64,000 nucleotides of DNA from positions 62,001 through 126,000 of the forward strand of contig NZ_QEWP01000005.1 of NCBI RefSeq assembly GCF_003121985.1. The letters are read 5' to 3'. This document shows positions 1-8,237 of the stretch, piece by piece. The notes under the pieces are model-generated. The model did not search any database. It was not told the origin of the DNA and saw only the letters and a program-made list of their open reading frames with translations. Position 1 is the first letter of the stretch; every line of letters starts with the position of its first letter. The position numbers were made by a program, and so were the translations under genes. The stretch comes from Marinilabilia rubra (lineage in GTDB: Bacteria; Bacteroidota; Bacteroidia; Bacteroidales; Marinilabiliaceae).

Positions 1-144
1 TGTGACTTAACCGCCCTTAAATCGGAAGAGGAATTCCCCCAAGAGCTTAACGATTACATCCAGTATCTGGAGGATGAGCTGGAAGTACCGATTACCATTG
101 TTTCTGTTGGCCCCGATCGCGAACAAACCATCGTGAGGGAATAG
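1..144 (+). CDS. purA: Adenylosuccinate synthetase, C-terminal end (partial)
   Basis: This is the last 47 codons of an open frame that enters from before the window and stops at TAG 142-144. The tail has a short acidic helix, then PITIVSVGPDREQTIV, which matches the C-terminal signature of adenylosuccinate synthetase (usually VSxGPDRxxTI). That enzyme joins IMP and aspartate using GTP in the first committed step of AMP synthesis in the cytoplasm. The GTP- and IMP-binding parts lie outside the window, so the call rests on the tail alone. A strong terminator follows about 100 bp downstream. Confidence 0.85.
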   Translation, partial: CDLTALKSEEEFPQELNDYIQYLEDELEVPITIVSVGPDREQTIVRE

Positions 145-240
145 AATATTTTAGACAATTAGATCCTTAGACATTAGATTTAAGAGGGCTTTAAAAACAG
201 ATGTCTAAAGCTTTCAAAAGAATACTACACTTAAATTTCA

Positions 241-270
241 GCCGCCGGAAAATTTCCGGCGGCTTTTTTT
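241..270 (+). terminator. Rho-independent terminator after purA
   Basis: An 11-bp perfect GC-rich inverted repeat (GCCGCCGGAAA and its complement, 241-251 and 253-263) is followed directly by seven T. It lies between purA and hutI, so it most likely ends the purA transcript. Confidence 0.9.
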
Positions 271-400
271 GGTCCTCATCCAAAACATGAGCAAACTCAG
301 GCACGACAACATCATATTAAACATCCGAATTTTGTATCTTTAATCATGTCAAAATGTTTAATCTGATTATGCCAAACCTTAATCAGAAAAAAGATACGAA

Positions 401-1648
401 ATGAAACCTCTTCTGATAAAAAACATAAAAAAACTGGTCTCAGCAAGCCAGTCTGCCCCTCAAAAAGTGGCAGGGAAACAAATGAAGCAGTTATCATCAA
501 TTGATAACGCTTATTTATTAATCGCAGACCATAAGATTTCAGAATTTGGCCCAATGGACCAAATTCCGTCAATTAGCGATGCCGAGGTAATGGATGCCTC
601 TGGAAGATTTGTCCTTCCTGCCTGGTGCGATTCTCACACGCACCTTGTTTTCCCTGAAACACGGGAAATTGAATATACCGATAAGATAAAAGGTCTTAGT
701 TACGAAGAGATCGCAAAAAGAGGCGGTGGCATCCTCAATTCAGCCAAAAGAATGCAGGAAGCATCTGAAGAGCAATTGTACAATGATGCATCAAAACGCC
801 TTAAAGAAATAATGAGTTACGGCACAGGGGCTGTGGAAATAAAGAGCGGTTACGGACTTAATACCGAGTCAGAATTAAAGATGCTCAGAGTTATCAAAAA
901 ACTAAAAGAAGAAAGCCCTGTAACCATTCGCTCCACATTTTTGGGCGCACATGCCGTCCCTCCGGAATTCAAAAGCAACCCTGATAAATATGTTGATTTA
1001 GTCATCAATGAAATGCTACCGGAAGTTGGAAAAGAGAACCTGGCTGATTTTGTAGATGTTTTTTGTGATCGCGGGTTTTTCTCTGTTGATCAGACCAGCA
1101 GAATTCTTGAGGCAGCTCAAAAGTATGGACTTCGTCCAAAAATACATGCCAACGAACTGGACTTTTCAGGCGGAATTCAAACCGGTGTAAAATACAATGC
1201 TCTTTCAGTCGATCACCTTGAATTTACCGGTGATGAAGAAATAAAGGCCTTGAAAGACTCAGATACCATGCCGGTAATTCTTCCCGGTGCTGCCTTCTTC
1301 CTGAACCTCAAATATGCGCCTGCCCGTGAAATAATTGATGCTGGTCTGCCGCTCACACTGGCGACCGATTTTAACCCCGGCTCCTCTCCTTCAGGAAATA
1401 TGCAATTAATCATCTCCATGGGAAGTATTTTATATAAAATGCTGCCCGAAGAAACCATTAATGCCGTCACCATAAACGGCGCTTATGCAATGGGACTTCA
1501 GCATGAACTGGGAACCATTACCCCCGGCAAAAAAGCGAACCTTATTATCACCAAACCTATTCCGTCTGTCGAATATATTCCTTATGCATATGGTGAAAAC
1601 AAGGTGGAAATGACCATCCTTAACGGAAGGATTGTTTATAGTGGATAA
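401..1648 (+). CDS. hutI: Imidazolonepropionase (histidine degradation)
   Basis: This 415-aa protein has the usual length of HutI. It hydrolyses 4-imidazolone-5-propanoate to N-formimino-L-glutamate, the third step of histidine degradation, in the cytoplasm. The amidohydrolase fold shows in DSHTHLVF (metal-binding His79 and His81), an EIKSGYGL segment, the HANELDFSGG motif with further metal and substrate ligands, DHLEFT, and the late TDFNPGSSPSGNM loop with its conserved Asp. A short N-terminal beta-sandwich holds the first ~60 residues. The ATG at 401 gives a natural N-terminus. The next gene, ftcD, starts 70 bp downstream and uses the product, so the two probably form an operon. hutH and hutU are not in the window. 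Confidence 0.95.
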   Translation: MKPLLIKNIKKLVSASQSAPQKVAGKQMKQLSSIDNAYLLIADHKISEFGPMDQIPSISDAEVMDASGRFVLPAWCDSHTHLVFPETREIEYTDKIKGLSYEEIAKRGGGILNSAKRMQEASEEQLYNDASKRLKEIMSYGTGAVEIKSGYGLNTESELKMLRVIKKLKEESPVTIRSTFLGAHAVPPEFKSNPDKYVDLVINEMLPEVGKENLADFVDVFCDRGFFSVDQTSRILEAAQKYGLRPKIHANELDFSGGIQTGVKYNALSVDHLEFTGDEEIKALKDSDTMPVILPGAAFFLNLKYAPAREIIDAGLPLTLATDFNPGSSPSGNMQLIISMGSILYKMLPEETINAVTINGAYAMGLQHELGTITPGKKANLIITKPIPSVEYIPYAYGENKVEMTILNGRIVYSG

Positions 1649-1718
1649 CTTATAGTCAACAGCTTACAACAACAAGAGATCAAATCCAATTTTTGAATAA
1701 AAACTTAAATCAACAATA

Positions 1719-3413
1719 ATGCAACAACTCATAGAATGTGTCCCCAATTTCAGCGAGGGACGTGACATGGACATCATCCGTCAGATAACTGATGAAATTG
1801 AATCAGTAAAAGGCATCCAACTTGTGGACGTGGACCCCGGACAAGCTACCAACAGAACGGTTGTCACGTTTGTGGGAAAGCCGGAACCTGTTCTGGAAGC
1901 GGCGTTCAGAGCTGTAAAAAAAGCCCGTGAATTAATTGACATGAGAAACCACAAAGGGGCCCATCCCCGGTTTGGTGCCACTGATGTATGTCCGTTGGTG
2001 CCGGTATCAGGCATTTCCATGGAAGAGACTGCAGAGTTGGCACGTGAACTGGGAAGAAGAATTGGAGAAGAACTGGAAATCCCGGTTTACTGTTATGAGT
2101 TTGCTGCCTATGAAGACAAAAGGAAAAACCTTGCCAACTGTCGCGAAGGTGAATATGAAGCACTGGAAAAACGCCTGACCACACGTGAATGGAAACCGGA
2201 CTTTGGTCCTTCAGTATGGAACCACAACACTGCCGAAACGGGCGCCACAGCTGTAGGTGCGCGAAATTTCCTGATTGCTTACAATGTCAACCTCAATACC
2301 ACCTCTGTGCGCCGGTCCAATTCGGTTGCATTTGATGTGAGAGAAAGAGGCCGTGTAAAAAGGGAAGGAAACCCCATCACCGGGAAGATTGTTACAGATG
2401 ATGAAGGAAATAAAGTATATGAACCCGGACTTCTGAAATCGGTAAAAGGCATCGGGTGGTTTATTGAAGAATATGGCATCGCCCAAATATCAATGAATCT
2501 TACAGATATTTCAGTCACCCCGTTACATAAAGCCTTTGATGTTACAGCCGACCGGGCTGCATCCCGGGGTTTAAGGGTAACCGGCTCAGAATTGGTGGGA
2601 GTTGTTCCGTTGAAGGCTATGATTGATGCCGGAAAATATTTCCTTAGAAAGCAAAGGCGATCAACCGGTTTACCCCAAGAGGAGCTCATACGCATCGCTG
2701 TAAAATCAATGGGACTGGATGAACTTTACCCCTTCGATCCGGATAAAAAAATCATTGAATACATATTGAGAGACAAAAGTAAAAAGAAACTTACCGACAT
2801 GTCTCTTACCGGCTTTGCCAATGAAACCGCCTCAGAATCTCCTGCACCCGGCGGCGGATCTATTGCAGCCTATACCGGAGCCCTGGGAGCTTCACTAGGA
2901 ACAATGGTGGCCAATCTCTCGTCTCATAAACGCGGGTGGGATGACCGATGGGAAGAGTTCTCGAACGAAGCTGAAAAAGGCATGGAAATTCAACGTGAAC
3001 TTCTTAAGCTGGTGGATGAAGACACCCGGGCTTTTAATAAAATCATGGATGCATTTGGATTGCCCAAAAGTAACGAGGAGGAAAAAGCCAACAGAACCAG
3101 GGCCATTCAGGATGCCACGCTTTATGCAACACAGGTGCCCCTGCAAGTTATGAAAACCGCTTACCGGAGCTTTGATTTACTTCGGAATATGGCAGAAAAA
3201 GGAAATCCCAATTCGATAAGTGATGCAGGTGTGGGTGCTCTTTGTGCCAGAGCAGCGGTCAGGGGGGCCATGCTGAATGTTCAAATAAATGCAGCAGGTC
3301 TTTCCGACAAAGCGTTGGCTGAAGAATTAACCAGTGAGGCTAAGGAGCTAGAAGAGAAAGCGTTGGCCGAGGAACAGGAAATAATGAAGGTGGTAAATTC
3401 AAAAATTGAGTAG
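1719..3413 (+). CDS. ftcD: Bifunctional glutamate formiminotransferase / formimino-THF cyclodeaminase
   Basis: At 564 aa this is the fused form, like the animal FTCD enzyme. Residues 1 to about 300 form the formiminotransferase, starting ECVPNFSEGRD and continuing with the HKGAHPRFGATDVCP segment. Residues from about 355 are the cyclodeaminase four-helix domain, with the glycine-rich SPAPGGGSIAAYTGALGASL motif near its start. The first half moves the formimino group of formiminoglutamate to tetrahydrofolate, releasing glutamate. The second half turns 5-formimino-THF into 5,10-methenyl-THF and ammonia. It lies just after hutI, so histidine carbon goes to glutamate and the one-carbon unit to folate. 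The fusion suggests channelling. No frameshift is visible. Confidence 0.95.
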   Translation: MQQLIECVPNFSEGRDMDIIRQITDEIESVKGIQLVDVDPGQATNRTVVTFVGKPEPVLEAAFRAVKKARELIDMRNHKGAHPRFGATDVCPLVPVSGISMEETAELARELGRRIGEELEIPVYCYEFAAYEDKRKNLANCREGEYEALEKRLTTREWKPDFGPSVWNHNTAETGATAVGARNFLIAYNVNLNTTSVRRSNSVAFDVRERGRVKREGNPITGKIVTDDEGNKVYEPGLLKSVKGIGWFIEEYGIAQISMNLTDISVTPLHKAFDVTADRAASRGLRVTGSELVGVVPLKAMIDAGKYFLRKQRRSTGLPQEELIRIAVKSMGLDELYPFDPDKKIIEYILRDKSKKKLTDMSLTGFANETASESPAPGGGSIAAYTGALGASLGTMVANLSSHKRGWDDRWEEFSNEAEKGMEIQRELLKLVDEDTRAFNKIMDAFGLPKSNEEEKANRTRAIQDATLYATQVPLQVMKTAYRSFDLLRNMAEKGNPNSISDAGVGALCARAAVRGAMLNVQINAAGLSDKALAEELTSEAKELEEKALAEEQEIMKVVNSKIE

Positions 3414-3431
3414 CCGGAGAGTGCTTTTCAA

Positions 3432-3595
3432 CCTCATCCTCTCTCCCCATCGTTTGTAACGAGGGGGGGGCAAACTCTCGTCTTTGATGAAAAAGGTGGA
3501 TATTTTTCAAAATAAAAATATTTTCAAAGACAATTATCGTCGCAGACGACAGATTAATAACCCCTCGTTGGAAACAAGGGGGAGAGAGGATGAGA
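3432..3595. repeat. REP-like composite palindrome
   Basis: The outer arms CTCATCCTCTCTCCCC and GGGGGAGAGAGGATGAG are inverted repeats about 130 bp apart. Inside are a CGTTTGTAACGAGGGGG half-palindrome, a CCCCTCGTT..AACAAGGGGG palindrome and CGTCGCAGACGAC. The same pieces recur at 23231-23259 and, in reverse order, at 24301-24347. It fills most of the gap between ftcD and the next gene. No coding sequence is seen. Confidence 0.7.
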
Positions 3596-3714
3596 TAATT
3601 ATTTCGCACTTACGGCACTCTTTTCAGTTATATTTACCAGGCCCCAATAGCTTTCTATCGTCACTCTGTGTCATTTAACACCACTCTAAACAATCCTAAA
3701 CATCAATAAGATTC

Positions 3715-3743
3715 TTGGTTTTAAACAAATCTTAATAAATTTG
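3715..3743 (+). promoter_or_regulatory. Bacteroidota-type promoter
   Basis: TAAATTTG at 3736-3743 fits the TAnnTTTG -7 element of Bacteroidota primary-sigma promoters, with TTG at 3715-3717 in the -33 position. The start codon of the ThrRS editing-domain gene lies about 35 bp downstream. Confidence 0.45.
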
Positions 3744-3777
3744 GTCAGAACAAAAACTTCAAATTATCCATAAAATC

Positions 3778-4218
3778 ATGAAAGTACTCGTATTCTATAC
3801 CAAACGATTTGCTTATACAACCTCTGAACAAAACCTTAGTGATGAAGAACTCTCAATTTTCTATCCCGACAAAAAACAAATTGAGCATAAAGGAGAGCAC
3901 AAAGATTGTATTACGGCCTTTATTCAGGTAGAAGCTGAGGATGAAGAGAAAGACCTGAAAAGCAGGGAGAAAAAACTTGCCAATCACTTAAAATGGGTTG
4001 CGCGTAAAAACAACACTGAGAATATCGTGTTGCATTCATTCGCTCATTTATCAGCCTCAAAAGCCACTTTAGAATTTACTGCAAATCTCTTCAGCGCTAC
4101 TCAAACCCGCTTAAACAACGTAAGTTACACTGCCTCACAAACCCCCTTTGGCTTCTTTCTTGATCTGGATATGGAAGCGCCGGGTTTTTCAATGGCACGG
4201 GTTTGGGGTGATTTGTAA
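3778..4218 (+). CDS. Free-standing archaeal-type threonyl-tRNA synthetase editing domain
   Basis: This 146-aa protein matches, end to end, the N-terminal editing domain of archaeal threonyl-tRNA synthetase (D-aminoacyl-tRNA-deacylase fold). Landmarks as I recall them from Pyrococcus: the start MKVLVFYTKRF, a CITAFIQVE strand, ENIVLHSFAHLS carrying the catalytic-region His (here His90, matching His83), and TPFGFF (archaeal APFGYY). There is no synthetase body, tRNA-binding or catalytic domain, so it would act in trans on mischarged tRNA, presumably Ser-tRNAThr. The archaeal Lys121 that helps discriminate Ser from Thr is replaced by Leu128, so activity or substrate may differ. It has its own promoter-like site, and the amidase gene follows 37 bp later. 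Confidence 0.8.
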   Translation: MKVLVFYTKRFAYTTSEQNLSDEELSIFYPDKKQIEHKGEHKDCITAFIQVEAEDEEKDLKSREKKLANHLKWVARKNNTENIVLHSFAHLSASKATLEFTANLFSATQTRLNNVSYTASQTPFGFFLDLDMEAPGFSMARVWGDL

Positions 4219-4255
4219 AAAAGTCTCTTATTTTTGTAGGGTAAATGCCGGAGTA

Positions 4256-5242
4256 ATGAGAGGTTTAATAATTTTATTATACATATTTCTTTGCGGAAGT
4301 TTTGTTTATGGTCAGGCACCGCCTATCACTAATCCGTCGGCCAGTCCAAATAAGGGGGAAGGTGCCTGGGGATTCTTGTCACGAAACAATGTAAACCCTA
4401 AAGAATTCATGGAAGAATTCCGGAATTTGAACAAGGGCAGATTTGACGAAAACGGAGGGCTTTATTTACATGAAACATACCTTCTTCCTGCTACTACTTA
4501 CACGCTCACAGAACCGCTGTTTGGTAAAGATTACGAAACTGTAGAAGTTGAAAATCCGGACCTTAAAGATGCAACCATCATTCTGGTGGCCGGCCACGGA
4601 GGGCCCGATCCCGGGGCCATAGGTCATTACGGAAAAAATGATCTTTATGAAGACGAATACGCCTATGACATTACCTTGCGGCTGGCCCGAAACTTAATGA
4701 GCAGGGGTGCAGATGTGCATATGATCATTCAGGATGAAAAAAACGGCATTCGAAATGATTCACACCTCATCCCCGACAAATCCGAAACCTGCCTTAATTT
4801 GCCCATTCCCCTTGAACAAATAGACCGACTGAAGCAACGGGCCAAAGCGGTCAACCAAATCGCCCGGGAGCACAAAAGAAAATACCTCAGATGTATTGTA
4901 GTTCACCTTGACAGCAGAAGTCAGAAAAAACAGCTGGATGTTTTCTTTTACCACCACAAGCGAAGCAAAAACGGAGAAAAAATGGCAGAAAATGTCAGAG
5001 AGCGATTTCGAAAAAATTATGCAAAACATCAGCCCCTGAGAGGATTTTCAGGAACGGTTACTGACCGAAACCTCTACATGCTTCGAAAAACCAACCCCGT
5101 TACACTTTTTGTGGAACTGGGAAACATTCGTAACTTCCGCGACCAACAGCGGTTCATTGTGGAGAACAACCGGCAGGCCCTTGCCAATTGGTTAAGCGAG
5201 GGTATTATTGATGATTTTAATAACTCAAACAACAAAAAATAA
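4256..5242 (+). CDS. Exported N-acetylmuramoyl-L-alanine amidase (Amidase_3 type)
   Basis: A 328-aa protein. I place the start at the ATG of MRGLIILLYIFLCG because it opens a clear signal peptide ending near VYGQA; an upstream in-frame ATG at 4148 would overlap the previous gene by 71 bp and hide the signal. The catalytic half begins near residue 110: ILVAGHGGPDPGAIG carries the first zinc His, LYEDEYAYDI supplies the Glu ligand, VVHLDS the second His, and LFVELGNIRN the late catalytic Glu. These are the landmarks of zinc amidases that cut the amide between MurNAc and the stem peptide. The region between the signal and the domain (about 25-105) is not recognised. It would act in the periplasm in cell-wall turnover. 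Confidence 0.85.
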   Translation: MRGLIILLYIFLCGSFVYGQAPPITNPSASPNKGEGAWGFLSRNNVNPKEFMEEFRNLNKGRFDENGGLYLHETYLLPATTYTLTEPLFGKDYETVEVENPDLKDATIILVAGHGGPDPGAIGHYGKNDLYEDEYAYDITLRLARNLMSRGADVHMIIQDEKNGIRNDSHLIPDKSETCLNLPIPLEQIDRLKQRAKAVNQIAREHKRKYLRCIVVHLDSRSQKKQLDVFFYHHKRSKNGEKMAENVRERFRKNYAKHQPLRGFSGTVTDRNLYMLRKTNPVTLFVELGNIRNFRDQQRFIVENNRQALANWLSEGIIDDFNNSNNKK

Positions 5243-5252
5243 TTCAATTCAC

Positions 5253-6152
5253 ATGAAGCCAACATTATTAATTCTTGCAGCAGGTATGGGAAGCCGCTAT
5301 GGCGGACTAAAACAAATGGACGAACTTGGTCCCAACGGAGAATCCATTATAGATTATTCAGTTTACGATGCCATTCGGGCAGGGTTTGGAAAAGTGGTAT
5401 TTGTCATTCGTCATTCTTTTGCTGATGCCTTCAAAGAGCGCTTTGAAAGCCGTTTAAAAGGCAAAATAGAAACTGAATATGTTTTTCAGGAACTGGACTA
5501 TCTGCCCAAAGGCTTTTCGGTTCCTGATGGTCGTGAAAAACCCTGGGGTACCGGTCATGCTATGCTGATGGCTAAGGATGCCATTAATGAGCCCTTTGCC
5601 ATTGTTAATGCTGATGATTTTTATGGCAAGGAAGCCTACCAAAGTGCTGCAGATTTCATAAAAACACAGCCCGATGAAAACAAATATGCCATGATTGGTT
5701 ATCCCCTTCAGAACACGCTTTCTGAAAACGGAACTGTTTCAAGGGGCGTTTGTGAAACAGATGAACAAGGCAATCTGAAAGATATCACGGAACGTACCAA
5801 AATCGGATGGGAAAATAACGAAATCTTTTATTACGAAGGGGATAGCAAAACCCGGCTGACCGGCAAAGAACCTGTGTCTATGAACTTCTGGATTTTTAAA
5901 CCTTCATTTTTCACTCATCTGGAAAGCGGGTTCATTGAATTTCTGAAAGCTAAAGGCACAGAAATGAAATCGGAATATTACTTTAATGCGTGCGCCGATG
6001 AGCTCATAAAAGCCGGGAAAGTATCCACTAAAGTTATTGACACCGATTCAAAATGGTTTGGCGTCACTTACAAAGAAGACAAACCAGTTGTTTTGGAAAG
6101 TCTCAACAGTCTCATAAAAAAAGGTGTTTATCCTGAAAAATTGTGGGAATAA
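5253..6152 (+). CDS. Sugar-phosphate nucleotidyltransferase-like protein
   Basis: A 299-aa cytoplasmic protein. The N-terminus LLILAAGMGSRYGGLKQ is the nucleotide-binding signature of the NTP_transferase family (GxGxR..K), followed by a PWGTGHAMLMA segment and the metal-binding NADDFYG. Such enzymes join a sugar 1-phosphate to an NTP, giving a nucleotide-sugar and pyrophosphate. The sugar cannot be told from sequence. It starts 10 bp after the amidase stop, so they are probably co-transcribed. A cell-wall-sugar salvage role, such as a MurU-like step, is possible from that neighbour but unproven; no kinase partner is present. I chose the ATG at 5253 because the signature then sits at residue 4; an upstream frame overlaps the amidase. 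Confidence 0.8.
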   Translation: MKPTLLILAAGMGSRYGGLKQMDELGPNGESIIDYSVYDAIRAGFGKVVFVIRHSFADAFKERFESRLKGKIETEYVFQELDYLPKGFSVPDGREKPWGTGHAMLMAKDAINEPFAIVNADDFYGKEAYQSAADFIKTQPDENKYAMIGYPLQNTLSENGTVSRGVCETDEQGNLKDITERTKIGWENNEIFYYEGDSKTRLTGKEPVSMNFWIFKPSFFTHLESGFIEFLKAKGTEMKSEYYFNACADELIKAGKVSTKVIDTDSKWFGVTYKEDKPVVLESLNSLIKKGVYPEKLWE

Positions 6153-6180
6153 AAATTTAAACCAACTCTTTAAACCTAAT

Positions 6181-6342
6181 AGATCGTTAGTCCCGATGCT
6201 TCGGGATAGATATGAGATGCCTGCCTGACGGCAGTCAGGTAAGACAAATCTCACAACACTGAAAGCCTGGGCATTAGCCTAAACCAGCAGATATCTACAA
6301 ACAGTTGATTACGACTATATTGTGTAAGTTTAACGGAGTATT
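6181..6342 (+). repeat. TCCCGA-hairpin / TAACGGAG element, copy 1
   Basis: It opens with ATCGTTAGTCCCGATGCT and the TCGGGAT arm of a hairpin, then a second palindrome (CCTGCCTGACGGCAGTCAGG), and ends in TAACGGAGTATT, 8 bp before the next start codon. Copies with the same head and tail lie at 15311-15455 and 47361-47781. Nothing in it looks coding. Confidence 0.6.
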
Positions 6343-6349
6343 TTAAACC

Positions 6350-6892
6350 ATGAAAGAGCAAAAACCTGACCAGGATCAACAAAGCATATTGTACGTATAT
6401 TCTCTGTATAGTTCATTTTCGGAGGTCAAATACTTGCAATATACCGGGGCCCTGGTCATTTTCTTCTATTTAATGAAGCAAAACATCTTCCCTGATTACA
6501 GAGAACATCTGCTGATATACGACTATAAAGACACCAGACGTTTTCTTTGGGAAGATAAAAAATTCATGACGGATGTTAATGCGGTCAGAAATAACGGCTT
6601 TTTAAGCAGGGCACGCCTGCGCGCCCAAAACTACCGGGACATGAATGCTCACCAATGTACACAGAGCGGTTTTGATTTTTTAAAGAGTATCGGATTTGAG
6701 AAAACCGAACATGCTCAAAAAATAAAAAAACACCTTACATGTGGTTGTGGAAAATTGTACAGCATTGATCTTAAAGACAATGGCCCGCAATTGATTTGCA
6801 AGCATTGTAAAAAATCCGGATTCGAGGTTAAAGGTTTCCTGTTTAACCCAAACCAACCTGTAAGTCATCCGTTTAAGCCGGCCTTCATTTAA
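6350..6892 (+). CDS. Unknown protein with C-terminal zinc ribbon
   Basis: I do not recognise this 180-aa protein. Residues 10-115 read as mostly helical with a late strand pair, and the run from about residue 72 to 112 resembles the wing and last helix of a winged-helix domain. Residues 131-153 form a probable zinc ribbon, with cysteines at 131, 133, 150 and 153 (CxC then CxxC). There is no signal peptide or membrane segment, so it should be cytoplasmic and possibly binds DNA or RNA. The next gene starts 14 bp after its stop, so the two are very likely one operon. A TAACGGAG repeat element sits immediately upstream. Confidence 0.75.
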   Translation: MKEQKPDQDQQSILYVYSLYSSFSEVKYLQYTGALVIFFYLMKQNIFPDYREHLLIYDYKDTRRFLWEDKKFMTDVNAVRNNGFLSRARLRAQNYRDMNAHQCTQSGFDFLKSIGFEKTEHAQKIKKHLTCGCGKLYSIDLKDNGPQLICKHCKKSGFEVKGFLFNPNQPVSHPFKPAFI

Positions 6893-6906
6893 CCAAAAAC
6901 AGAAAG

Positions 6907-8196
6907 ATGCAACAACTTTCCTTTGATAACCCTACCATCATTTCTTCGGCCTGGCTTCCCTTTGGCCGAAGCGATATGGAAGCACTTAACCGATTTGTGG
7001 GAGCCCATAAAAGATACTCAGCTCCAACAGAATTTGGAAGTATTGGAGAAATAACTGATCTTTCCAACGGGACAATCCGCATGGATCATCATGGAATTTT
7101 TCTGGTTCCCGTAGACTTTGAATTTACCGGATTTTTGAAAGCCAATGTTCAATCAAGTACAGACAACTCGAATCAATATGGATTAAGCATCTATAAAAAC
7201 GGGCTTACGGGACTTGGCATTACCCTTGAAACCAAACTAAGGGCCGAGGACATAAAAGTTTTAACCGGCAAGCTGTCCGATGGGTTTTCCGATTATGTAT
7301 TTCCCATTCTCACAGATGTTCAAAAGTCTCTGGTGGCAGGCATCTACAATGAAAAAAGCATCAACAATCTCCGCAACAAATTCCATACATATTCAGTAAC
7401 AATAGGAGAACAAAAAGAACTGCAAACCCTGAGTTCAAGTGAAGTCCTTGAGAATTTTCAGTCCGAAATTGAGGTCATTACCGATTGGGTGGTTTTTCAT
7501 ACAACGACTAATGATTGCCATATTTTTGCAGGAATGGCAGGGTGTTTAATTATTGGTACCCCAACAAAAGAGATGGTGGAACTTTTCAGACAGTTAATGT
7601 TCACACAGGTTTGCCAAAAAACAGCACAACGAATGCATTCCCATTTATGGGCTCTGAGAAGGCAACTTGAGCTTATTCGCCAAAATTTACAAAGGGGCAG
7701 TTACATCGACTTGAAGAACAACCATCAGAAAATTTGTGAAATCAATGATGTTTTGTCCCATACCGAAGTTTTTGAAAATAAGCTGAGGTACGAAATAAAA
7801 GATCTTCACCATAAATTTAAGGAATCAATAAATGCTTCAGACCCACTTATCGAATTCATCAGTCAAAATTTCGCTCACGAATTGGAAAAAGCGGAGAATC
7901 GGGAAAGCACTGTTCTTCAACTTTCTTCTGAAGTAGGTGTTATCAATGATGAAATGGAAAACAAGCTGGAGCTGATCATGACCAAGGACAACATGCAACT
8001 CAACCTTGTTCTTTTGATTTTAACCGTAATTTCAGCATTTAGTATTGCCGAAATCATGAATTTCTCATTTGAACAATGGGGGTTGGTAGCTTTGTTTATA
8101 ATTCCATTTACCTTGTTTGTGTTAATTTACCTGCGGAAAATGGTGAAAGAATATCGGTTCTCTTTGTTAAAAAGACCATCCAAAAGACATGAATAA
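6907..8196 (+). CDS. Unknown membrane-anchored coiled-coil protein
   Basis: A 429-aa protein of unknown function. There is no signal peptide. Residues 1 to about 230 look globular with mixed strands and helices. About 230-360 is charged and helical and probably forms coiled coils (QRMHSHLWALRRQLELIRQN). Two hydrophobic segments at about 360-380 and 388-408 are joined by a short turn and followed by a basic tail (KRPSKRHE), so the large N-terminal part should stay in the cytoplasm, tethered by a C-terminal hairpin. That layout loosely recalls CorA-like or effector membrane anchors, but no family motif is visible. It is paired with the zinc-ribbon gene 14 bp upstream; the pair could be a regulator and effector. 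Confidence 0.7.
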   Translation: MQQLSFDNPTIISSAWLPFGRSDMEALNRFVGAHKRYSAPTEFGSIGEITDLSNGTIRMDHHGIFLVPVDFEFTGFLKANVQSSTDNSNQYGLSIYKNGLTGLGITLETKLRAEDIKVLTGKLSDGFSDYVFPILTDVQKSLVAGIYNEKSINNLRNKFHTYSVTIGEQKELQTLSSSEVLENFQSEIEVITDWVVFHTTTNDCHIFAGMAGCLIIGTPTKEMVELFRQLMFTQVCQKTAQRMHSHLWALRRQLELIRQNLQRGSYIDLKNNHQKICEINDVLSHTEVFENKLRYEIKDLHHKFKESINASDPLIEFISQNFAHELEKAENRESTVLQLSSEVGVINDEMENKLELIMTKDNMQLNLVLLILTVISAFSIAEIMNFSFEQWGLVALFIIPFTLFVLIYLRKMVKEYRFSLLKRPSKRHE

Positions 8197-8237
8197 CTAA
8201 AGGCACAAACCGGCAACAAACAATTAATCAGTATAGG

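Noticed and set aside
4148-4255. Upstream extension of the amidase gene
   Set aside because: It overlaps the editing-domain gene and would bury the signal peptide; the ATG at 4256 fits better.
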